From an uncultured Gammaproteobacteria bacterium (GTDB lineage Bacteria; Pseudomonadota; Gammaproteobacteria; Steroidobacterales; Woeseiaceae), in contig CALKYK010000390.1 in NCBI GenBank assembly GCA_938003715.1, positions 1-21,567 of the forward strand: 21,567 nucleotides of DNA, written 5' to 3'. The stretch's first letter is position 1, and every line of letters begins with the position of its first letter. Below are positions 13,351-19,863 of the stretch, in pieces. The translations under genes and the position numbers were made by a program. The notes beneath the pieces are model-generated. The model ran no database searches. It saw only the letters and a program-made list of their open reading frames with translations, and was not told the DNA's origin.

Positions 13351-16266
13351 ATGACGGCGGACGTACCGGACAGGCTCGACGAGGCAGGCGGCCGGCTGCC
13401 GGACGTGCTTGCGCCACTGGTACGGCACTGGGCCGAACGGCTCACCGAACGACACGGCGAGCAGACCTGGCAGACGCTGGAGGACGGTGCATTCGACGAC
13501 CTGGCACGGCTCGTCGCGACCAGCGATTATGCGGCCGGCGTACTGCAGCGCGACTGGAGCTGGTTTTGCACCGCGCAGCGGGAGTGGCGGTTCGATGCGG
13601 GCCCCGCCGACCTCTCGGCGCTGCGCCGCTACGTCGCTGACATCGGCGATTCGGCGGACGACGTCGCTGCCGTCAAGGCGGCCATCAGGCGTTTGCGCAA
13701 CCGGCACGCGGTGCAGGTTCTCTGGCGCGCGCTGGCCGGTCGTGACGACGTCGAAGCAAGCTGCCGATCGCTCTCGCAGATTGCCGATGCGCTGATCGAG
13801 GCCAGCATGCGCTACGCGGCGCGGCAGCTCGACGAGCGCTTCGGGCGCCCGCGTGACGCACATGGCGAGGAGATCGCGCTGATTGCGCTGGCGATGGGCA
13901 AGCTCGGCGGCAACGAGCTCAATTTCTCCTCCGACATCGACCTGATCTTCCTGTATGCAAGTGAAGGCGAGACCGACGGCCCGCGGACTCTTTCCGCGCA
14001 CGAGTACTTCGTTCGCCTCGTGCGCCAGGTCGTCAATCTGCTCGAGGAAGTGACGGAAGACGGTTTCGCCTTCCGCGTCGATACGCGGCTGCGACCGTTC
14101 GGCGACAGCGGACCGCCGGTTTCGGGCTTTGCCGCGCTTGAGGCATATTTGCTGCAACACGGCCGGAGCTGGGAGCGCTACGCCTATGTCAAGGCGCGCG
14201 TGATCAGCGCGGGCGCGACCGAGCGCGTCGTCGACGAACTCGTATCCGACCTGATCGAGCCGTTCGTCTACCGGCGCTACCTGGACTACGGCGTATTCGA
14301 GTCGCTGCGCGAAATGAAGGCGCTGATAGAATCGGAGGTGGCAAGGAAGGAGCTGCGCTCGAACATCAAGCTCGGACCGGGCGGCATTCGCGAGATCGAG
14401 TTCATCGCCCAGTCGCTGCAGCTCGTGCGCGGCGGCGCCGATCGCACTTTGCGCGTCGCGTCGCTCCGCGACGCGCTGCAACGACTCGCCAAGCGCCGCG
14501 AGATGCGGCGCGCGACCGTCGATTCACTGCTCGACGCCTACGACTTCCTGCGCCGCGTCGAAAATGCGCTCCAGGCGATCCGCGACCAGCAGGTCCACGA
14601 CATTCCGCAGGACCCGACGGATCGAGCGCGCCTCCTGGTTGCGCTGCACTACGACGACTGGAGCGCATTCGAAAAGGAACTCGAACGGCATCGCGACGCC
14701 GTGTCAGCGCACTTTGCGCGGATCGCGTTTCGCAACGAGTCCGGCGACTCTGCCGCCGGGAGCGACGACACGGCACCGCCCCTGCTACGCAAGCACGGCG
14801 GCGACGTCGGGGTATGGGCGCGGTGGCTTGCGGAACGAGAGGTCGCTGCGAACGACGGGCTCGCGGGTTGCTTCGGGGCATTTGCCGATGACGCGCTGCG
14901 ACGAGGCATCGACAAGACCGCCGAAAAACGCCTCGACCGCTTCCTGCATGCGTTCGGCGAACAGCTTGCAAGCCAGCGGGATCCGCTGCCGGTCTGCGAG
15001 CGCGTCCTGGCAATCGTCGCGGGCGTCGTGAAGCGCAGCGCGTACATCGCGTTGCTGAACGAAAACCCGGCGGTGCTCGATCGCCTGGTCGGGCTCTGTG
15101 CGCAAAGCGCCTACCTGGCGGAAGAGATCGCGCGCTTCCCGCTGCTGCTCGACGAGCTGCTCGACCAGCGGCTGTACACGGCCGTGATCAGCGCCGCAGA
15201 CATGCGCGACGACCTGGGCCTGCGCATGAGCCGGGTCGATGCCAGCGACGGCGAGCGGCAGATCGAAACGCTGGCCCAGTTCCAGCGCGCCAACCTGTTC
15301 CGCATTGCAGTCGCCGATATCGCCGGTTCGCTGCCGATCATGAAGGTCAGCGACCGGCTGACCGAGCTCGCGGAACTCGTGCTGCAAACGGCGCTGGATG
15401 CGGCGTGGCGCGACCTGGTCGATCGACACGGCGAACCCCGCTGCCGCATCGGCGGCGTGCTGCGCCGGGCCGGCATCGGCGTCATCGCCTACGGCAAGCT
15501 CGGTGGCATGGAGCTGTCCTACGGCTCCGACCTGGACCTGGTCTTCATCCACGATTCCTCCGGCGAGGCGCAGGAAACGTCGGGACCCAAAATGCTCGAC
15601 AACAGCATGTTCTTCAGCCGGCTGGTGCGGCGACTCGTACACTTCCTGACCACGCAGACCGGGTCCGGCATGCTGTACGAGGTGGACACCCGGCTGCGGC
15701 CGAGCGGTCGCTCGGGTTTGCTGGTGGTCGGCCTCGACGGTTTCGAGCGCTACCAGGAAGACAACGCCTGGACCTGGGAGCACCAGGCCCTGCTGCGCGC
15801 GCGGCCGGTGGCGGGGAGCGCGCTCGTCGCGCGCGAGTTCGAGCGCATTCGTGCGGAAACCCTGCGCGAACGCCTGCACCTCGACAAGCTGCGCGACGAG
15901 GTGACGGGTATGCGCAGCAAGATGCGGGACAACCTGGATCGCAGCACCGGCGACGAGTTCGACCTGAAGCAGGGCGAGGGCGGCATTGGTGATATCGAGT
16001 TCCTGGTCCAGTACCTGGTGCTGAAAGCTGCGCGCGACCACCCGGCCGTCATTCACTACACTGACAACATCCGCCAGCTCGGGACGCTCGACGCGACCGG
16101 CGTCCTGCCGGCAGCGGATGCCGCCGGCCTGCAGGACGCCTACAAGACCTATCGCCTGTGCAGCCATCGCCTTGCGCTGGACGGCCGTCCCGCGCGCGTG
16201 TCCGCCGACCGCTTTACCGAGGAGCGACGCTTCGTCAGGCGGCTGTGGCAAAGGGAAATGGAGTGA
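13351..16266 (+). CDS. glnE: glutamine synthetase adenylyltransferase / adenylyl-removing enzyme
   Basis: This 971-residue bifunctional enzyme attaches AMP to, or removes it from, glutamine synthetase in response to PII and glutamine. Two nucleotidyltransferase modules are present. The N-terminal deadenylylation (AR) site is 'GKLGGNELNFSSDIDLIF' (G183 onward, D195/D197). The C-terminal adenylylation (AT) site is 'GKLGGMELSYGSDLDLVF' (G715 onward, D727/D729). Each is followed by its helical domain, with the conserved 'DTRLRPFGDSGP' and 'DTRLRPSGRSG' loops and 'GPGGIREIEFIAQ' / 'GEGGIGDIEFLVQ'. E. coli GlnE has 946 residues. The ATG at 13351 has no Shine-Dalgarno, and a TAGACT hexamer (13338-13343) ends seven bases before it. 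No glnA or glnB is nearby. Confidence 0.96.
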   Translation: MTADVPDRLDEAGGRLPDVLAPLVRHWAERLTERHGEQTWQTLEDGAFDDLARLVATSDYAAGVLQRDWSWFCTAQREWRFDAGPADLSALRRYVADIGDSADDVAAVKAAIRRLRNRHAVQVLWRALAGRDDVEASCRSLSQIADALIEASMRYAARQLDERFGRPRDAHGEEIALIALAMGKLGGNELNFSSDIDLIFLYASEGETDGPRTLSAHEYFVRLVRQVVNLLEEVTEDGFAFRVDTRLRPFGDSGPPVSGFAALEAYLLQHGRSWERYAYVKARVISAGATERVVDELVSDLIEPFVYRRYLDYGVFESLREMKALIESEVARKELRSNIKLGPGGIREIEFIAQSLQLVRGGADRTLRVASLRDALQRLAKRREMRRATVDSLLDAYDFLRRVENALQAIRDQQVHDIPQDPTDRARLLVALHYDDWSAFEKELERHRDAVSAHFARIAFRNESGDSAAGSDDTAPPLLRKHGGDVGVWARWLAEREVAANDGLAGCFGAFADDALRRGIDKTAEKRLDRFLHAFGEQLASQRDPLPVCERVLAIVAGVVKRSAYIALLNENPAVLDRLVGLCAQSAYLAEEIARFPLLLDELLDQRLYTAVISAADMRDDLGLRMSRVDASDGERQIETLAQFQRANLFRIAVADIAGSLPIMKVSDRLTELAELVLQTALDAAWRDLVDRHGEPRCRIGGVLRRAGIGVIAYGKLGGMELSYGSDLDLVFIHDSSGEAQETSGPKMLDNSMFFSRLVRRLVHFLTTQTGSGMLYEVDTRLRPSGRSGLLVVGLDGFERYQEDNAWTWEHQALLRARPVAGSALVAREFERIRAETLRERLHLDKLRDEVTGMRSKMRDNLDRSTGDEFDLKQGEGGIGDIEFLVQYLVLKAARDHPAVIHYTDNIRQLGTLDATGVLPAADAAGLQDAYKTYRLCSHRLALDGRPARVSADRFTEERRFVRRLWQREME

Positions 16267-16287
16267 CGCGGTTACGCCCGCTGTTGC

Positions 16288-16293
16288 TATACT
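16288..16293 (+). promoter_or_regulatory. extended -10 promoter for the zinc-finger gene
   Basis: TGCTATACT (16285-16293) fits an extended -10 element (TGnTATAAT) with TATACT as the hexamer. A poor -35 (GTGACG, 16263-16268) overlaps the glnE stop. The start would be near 16300, giving a leader of about 34 nt with GGAG placed eight bases before the GTG at 16334. Confidence 0.4.
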
Positions 16294-16333
16294 CCGGCGC
16301 CATTCCGAGACACCGCAGTACGGAGCAGACCGC

Positions 16334-16555
16334 GTGAGAGCCCGAGCCGGCACCGTCGACCAGAACCTGATCCCCGCCAACGCACAGCATCACTACGAGG
16401 TGCGGCGTCGCGACCTGCCGCTGTCCTGCCCGATGCCCGGCATGTACCTGTGGAACTCGCACCCGAAGGTCTACCTGCCGGTCGAGGAGACCGGCGAGGC
16501 GAAGTGTCCCTACTGCGGCGCCCGCTACACGCTGAGCGATCGCGACGACGACTGA
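16334..16555 (+). CDS. CHCC-type zinc-finger protein
   Basis: This is a 73-residue protein of the zf-CHCC family (PF10276, related to the NDUFS6 subunit of complex I). The presumed zinc ligands are C32 ('LPLSCPMP'), H43 ('LWNSHPKVYLP'), C58 and C61 ('AKCPYCGARYTL'), so the C-H-C-C set is complete. The role of the stand-alone bacterial members is not well established. The start is GTG at 16334, chosen for the GGAG eight bases upstream; there is no ATG in frame in the conserved region. It has its own extended -10 promoter just after glnE. Downstream begins the phased A-tract region. Confidence 0.88.
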   Translation: MRARAGTVDQNLIPANAQHHYEVRRRDLPLSCPMPGMYLWNSHPKVYLPVEETGEAKCPYCGARYTLSDRDDD

Positions 16556-16560
16556 GCGAC

Positions 16561-16757
16561 GCCAAAACGCCGCCAACGGCGCGAAAAAACCGCAATAAAG
16601 CGGATAAAATCGGAAAAAAGGCCCGATCTCGCCAAAAACTGCCCCGAACGCATAGATTTACGATAAAAACTTTTGGAATTTTTCCCGCGCCTAATGTCGA
16701 GAAAAGTCGACGAAAATGGCCATAAAATTCGCTAAAGTCGACTAAATCGGTGAAAAC
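16561..16757. repeat. phased A-tract array (predicted curved DNA), degenerate ~10-bp CGnnnAAAA repeats
   Basis: Runs of three to six A recur about once per helical turn on the plus strand. In the left block they centre near 16565, 16586, 16598, 16607 and 16617, then 16636, 16667 and 16681. In the right block they centre near 16703, 16714, 16725, 16735, 16745 and 16755. The mean period inside each block is about 10.2 bp. Most units also start with CG, giving a loose decamer CGnnnAAA(A); examples are CGCAATAAAG, CGGATAAAAT and TCGACGAAAA. The block lies between convergent genes and contrasts sharply with the high-GC surroundings. In-phase A-tracts are known to bend DNA. The function is unknown, and no gene is supported between 16556 and 16879. 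Confidence 0.7.
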
Positions 16758-16879
16758 GCGCGGAGCAGGTCTGCGGCCAGCGCTGCCGTGGACGATGCCG
16801 TCGCGGCCCGGGGCCGATTTCGCTTCCCGCGGAATCGACGAAAAAGCAGCATAATTGCCGATACCGCGGTAAAAAGCCG

Positions 16880-17953
16880 TCAAAATTCGCTATTTGTCGA
16901 AATTTTGCTGAAAGCGCGATCCAGCTTCCCGTTCACCTCGCGGAGCCGGATCAGGCCCATCGCGCCCGGGTCGCGTACCCGCCGGCCGAAGCGCAGCGCG
17001 TCCACGGACTTGCCGAGGTATCGCGCGACCGCATCGGGATAGGCGTTCACGGTGAGCTCGCGGGACAGGTACGGCCCGGTGCGCTCCGGGTTCGACGTCG
17101 CGTACAGGCCGACGACCGGCGTTCCGACGGCGGTCGCCATATGTGCCGGGCCGGAGTCCGGGCACAGCAGAACGTCGCCGGCCTCGATGACGGCGAGCAG
17201 TTGCTTGAGGCTCGTCTGCCCGACCAGGTCGACGGCGTCATCGCCGACGATATTGCAGATCGTCTTGCCGTACTCGCGTTCGAGCTCGCTGCCGCCGCCG
17301 GTCACCAGGACCCTGCAGCCGAATTTCTGCTGCGCGTGTTTCGCCGCCGCGGCGTAATTCTCGGCGCTCCAGTTGCGGAAGTTGCGGGCACGCTCGCTGC
17401 TGCAGGGACTGATCACCAGCGTCGGCCGCTTGCGGTCGACGTGACGCGCCGCAAATTCGCGATGCGTATCCTTGAGCGGAATGTCCCAGCGCAGCGGCCG
17501 TTCCGGCACGCCGATGTAACGCGCAAACGACATCATGCCGTCGAGCACGTGCTGCCGTTCCGCCGCTTCGATGCGCCGGTTCGTAAACAGCCACTGGAAG
17601 TCGCGCGCGCGGCGCAGGTCGAAGCCCAGCCGAACCGGCGCGTTGATGTGTCGGTACAGCGGATTGACGCGCATCGATGCGTGCATGCACAGCGCATAGT
17701 CGAAGTGGCGGCCGCCGAGCTGATCTCGCACGTCGCGCCGCGCAGCATTCTTTTTGGATTTATCGAAGGTGATAAACTCGACGCCGGGTATGTCGGCCAT
17801 CAGGCCCGCTTCCGTCCTGCCGATGATCCAGGTGATGCGCGTTTCCGGCCAGGTGTCCTGGATCGCGCGCACGACGGCCAGTGCATGACAGGTGTCGCCG
17901 ATCGCCGATACGCGAACCACGCAGACGTTATCCGGCGGCGCCTGGCGGGTCAT
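16880..17953 (-). CDS. glycosyltransferase family 9 protein (lipopolysaccharide heptosyltransferase-like)
   Basis: This 357-residue GT9 enzyme is of the ADP-heptose:LPS heptosyltransferase type, working at the inner face of the inner membrane. The N-terminal Rossmann half begins 'NVCVVRVSAIGDTCHALAVV', close to the WaaC/WaaF 'RxSaiGDvxha' motif. It continues with 'ITWIIGRTEAGLM'. The C-terminal half has 'LVISPCSSERARNFRNWSAE', 'VLVTGGGSELEREYG' and the nucleotide-sugar loop 'DVLLCPDSGPAHMATAVGTP'. 'RNFRNWSAE' corresponds to the conserved K/R-x-W segment. Which heptose it adds cannot be told. The start ATG (17953) is 47 bp from the divergent Kdo kinase gene, supporting an inner-core LPS role. 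The last codons run into A/T-rich repeat-like DNA, so the C-terminus (FSKISTNSEF) may be lineage-specific. Confidence 0.88.
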   Translation of the reverse strand: MTRQAPPDNVCVVRVSAIGDTCHALAVVRAIQDTWPETRITWIIGRTEAGLMADIPGVEFITFDKSKKNAARRDVRDQLGGRHFDYALCMHASMRVNPLYRHINAPVRLGFDLRRARDFQWLFTNRRIEAAERQHVLDGMMSFARYIGVPERPLRWDIPLKDTHREFAARHVDRKRPTLVISPCSSERARNFRNWSAENYAAAAKHAQQKFGCRVLVTGGGSELEREYGKTICNIVGDDAVDLVGQTSLKQLLAVIEAGDVLLCPDSGPAHMATAVGTPVVGLYATSNPERTGPYLSRELTVNAYPDAVARYLGKSVDALRFGRRVRDPGAMGLIRLREVNGKLDRAFSKISTNSEF

Positions 17954-18000
17954 CAGGGCAAATCGCGAAGCAAAACCATGGCGAATCGGAACGAGCGACC

Positions 18001-18732
18001 TTGAGCGAGAGCGTCCTGCAGACGAAGACCGGCGCCATCCTATACGATCCCGCCATCGTCAACCAGATTTCGGCAGCGAGCTTCACGCCGCGCGGCTGGG
18101 CCGTGAGTTCACAGGTCGAAGGCGCGCTGAAGAGCGGCGGTCGCGGCAGGACGCTCGTCGTCGGTGACGGCGAATCCGAGTTCGTGCTCCGTCACTACTT
18201 TCGCGGCGGACTGCCCGGCCGGTTCCTGCGCGATGCCTACCTGTGGAACGGCGAGGACCGGACGCGATCGTTCATGGAGTGGCGATTGCTCGTGAAGCTT
18301 TGCGAACTCGGCCTGCCGGTACCGCAGCCGGCTGCGGCCAGCTATTCGCGCCGCGGGCTCGTTTATCGCGCCGACCTCCTGACCGTTCGCATACCCGGTA
18401 TTCGCTCGCTCGCGGATCGCATCGCTTCGGCCCCGCTGCCGGCATCCGCTTGGCAGCGCATCGGTCGCGGCATCGCAGGGTTCCATGCCAAAGGCGTCAA
18501 TCACGCCGACCTGAACGCGTACAACGTGCAGCTCGACGACGAGGGCAAGTTGTGGCTGCTCGACTTCGATCGTGGTCGAATCATGCCGCCGGGTGTCTGG
18601 CAGCAAAAGAACCTGGCGCGCCTCAACCGGTCGCTGCGGAAGATTCGCGCCGCCCGCCCGGACGTCGCCTTCTCTCAGGGCGACTGGCGTCTCCTGGTCG
18701 ACGCCTATTTCAGGGAATCGAGGTCGGCGTAG
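18001..18732 (+). CDS. kdkA: 3-deoxy-D-manno-octulosonic acid (Kdo) kinase
   Basis: This 243-residue protein-kinase-like enzyme phosphorylates Kdo of the LPS inner core. Diagnostic segments are 'TGAILYDP', 'VLRHYFRGGLPGRFLRDAYL', 'EWRLLVKLCELGLPVPQP' and the catalytic loop 'VNHADLNAYNVQL' (D170, N175), followed by 'WLLDFDRGR' (D188 in the metal-binding DFD). Length fits KdkA (about 240). The start is unusual. The only plausible in-frame start near the conserved N-terminus is TTG at 18001 (then LSESVLQTKTGA). An ATG at 17978 in another frame opens MANRNERP and stops at 18002-18004, overlapping the TTG. This could be a coupled leader peptide, or a frameshift in sequence or gene. It is divergent from GT9 and overlaps the convergent acyltransferase gene by 28 bp. 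Confidence 0.87.
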   Translation: MSESVLQTKTGAILYDPAIVNQISAASFTPRGWAVSSQVEGALKSGGRGRTLVVGDGESEFVLRHYFRGGLPGRFLRDAYLWNGEDRTRSFMEWRLLVKLCELGLPVPQPAAASYSRRGLVYRADLLTVRIPGIRSLADRIASAPLPASAWQRIGRGIAGFHAKGVNHADLNAYNVQLDDEGKLWLLDFDRGRIMPPGVWQQKNLARLNRSLRKIRAARPDVAFSQGDWRLLVDAYFRESRSA

Positions 18733-19646
18733 GCGTCCGGGTATTCAGGCGGGCGATTCTTGAAGCGCCTGTGCACCCAGTAGTACTGCTCCGGACAGCG
18801 GCGTATCTGGCTTTCCAGGGCCGCGATGTATTTCTTCGTGTCCTCGACCGGGTCGTCGCCCGGCACGCCGTCGAGCGGTGGCAGTATCGTCAGCTCGTAG
18901 CCGCCTTCCGGCAGGCGGCGCGGAAAGAACGGCACGGCCTTCGCGCGGCCGAGTCTCGCCAGCGTGCCGGTCGCGGTGTTCGTCATCGCCGGCACGCCGA
19001 AGAACGGCAGCAGTGCGGATTGCTTCTGTGAATAAGCCTGGTCGGGTGCATACCAGACCGGCACGCCTTCTCGCAGGCTGCGCACCATGCTCTTGATGTC
19101 GTTCTTCTCGATCGAGTTGCGCGCCGATACCTCGCGGCTGCCGGCGACGATTTCGGTCATGAGTCCGCTGCGGAAGCGCCGGTAGACGACGTCGAACGGC
19201 GGGCAGTGCATCGACATCACTAGACCAGAGATTTCCAGCGACGTGAAATGCGCGCTGAGCAGGATCACGCCGTAGCCGTCGTCGAGCGCGGCCTGGATGT
19301 GCTCGGCGCCGCTGATCGTCGTCATCGCGGTGAGTTTTTCGTCCGATGCCCAGCGCCCAAGCGCCATCTCGATCAGCGACGCGCCGAGTGATTCGAAGTG
19401 TTCAAGCACGAGCCGGTCCCGTTCTTCGGCCGACAGCTCGGGGAAACACAGTTCGATATTGCGTCGCGCGATCGCACGACGTTCCGCGCCAATGCGATGC
19501 GCGAGCCGGCCGATCGCCTTGCCGATCGCCAGCTGCCATCGGTACGGCAGCAGGCACGACAGGCGCAGCAGGCCGAGCCCGATCCAGGTCGGCCAGTAGC
19601 GCGGGGTCCAGTAGTGGCGGAGCGGGCGCCGCTCGAGTCGTTCCAT
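18705..19646 (-). CDS. LpxL-type lipid A acyltransferase
   Basis: This 313-residue inner-membrane acyltransferase of the LpxL/HtrB family adds a secondary acyl chain to Kdo-lipid A from acyl-ACP. The ATG at 19646 was chosen because 'HYWTPRYWPTWIGLGLL' then falls near the N-terminus as in LpxL; earlier in-frame starts add an unrelated Arg-rich stretch. A membrane anchor (about 19-38) is followed by 'RRNIELCFPELS', the catalytic H-x4-E motif H133-FTSL-E138, and 'YRRFRSGLMTEIV'. After these come 'VPVWYAPDQAYSQKQSALLPFFGVPA', typical of the family, and a C-terminal 'YYWVHRRFKNRPP'. Which acyl chain it uses cannot be told, and LpxM or LpxP are alternatives. Its 3' end overlaps the Kdo kinase gene tail to tail by 28 bp, and both genes belong to LPS biosynthesis. 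Confidence 0.9.
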   Translation of the reverse strand: MERLERRPLRHYWTPRYWPTWIGLGLLRLSCLLPYRWQLAIGKAIGRLAHRIGAERRAIARRNIELCFPELSAEERDRLVLEHFESLGASLIEMALGRWASDEKLTAMTTISGAEHIQAALDDGYGVILLSAHFTSLEISGLVMSMHCPPFDVVYRRFRSGLMTEIVAGSREVSARNSIEKNDIKSMVRSLREGVPVWYAPDQAYSQKQSALLPFFGVPAMTNTATGTLARLGRAKAVPFFPRRLPEGGYELTILPPLDGVPGDDPVEDTKKYIAALESQIRRCPEQYYWVHRRFKNRPPEYPDAYADLDSLK

Positions 19647-19809
19647 GGTGGGCCGTGCCGTGTCGAAGCGCGCCGAGTTTAGCCGCATGCGTCGACCAGT
19701 GCGACCCGGCAACTGTGCGCTGCGTACTTTGCAATGCCGAATCGCACTGGCACGCTAGGCGTATTGCCGTCGAATCGTGCGTTGGACAGAATAGCGCGTT
19801 CGACGACGA

Positions 19810-19830
19810 CAGCCGGCACGGCGCCGGCTG
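19810..19830. repeat. GC-rich hairpin upstream of mltD
   Basis: CAGCCGGC (19810-19817) pairs perfectly with GCCGGCTG (19823-19830) over a 5-base loop. It lies 33 bp before the mltD start in the 217-bp gap between divergent genes. No T run follows on either strand. It could be an operator dyad or mRNA leader structure; nothing decides which. Confidence 0.4.
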
Positions 19831-19863
19831 AACCAATCGCGGGTCCGGCACTCTTTTATTAAT

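Noticed and set aside
14785..16380. 531-codon open frame on the minus strand opposite glnE
   Set aside because: It is fully antisense to conserved GlnE domains, has low-complexity composition and no motif.
16561..16757. CRISPR array in the region of regular repeats
   Set aside because: The period is about 10 bp, the units are degenerate, and there are no spacers or cas genes.
16287..16883. 198-codon minus-strand frame covering the A-tract region and the zinc-finger gene
   Set aside because: It is antisense to the CHCC gene, and its Arg/Phe/Ser-rich translation shows no motif.
19857..19863. TATTAAT as a -10 promoter element for mltD
   Set aside because: It ends immediately before the ATG, which would put the transcription start inside the coding sequence, and no -35 is found at the right distance.
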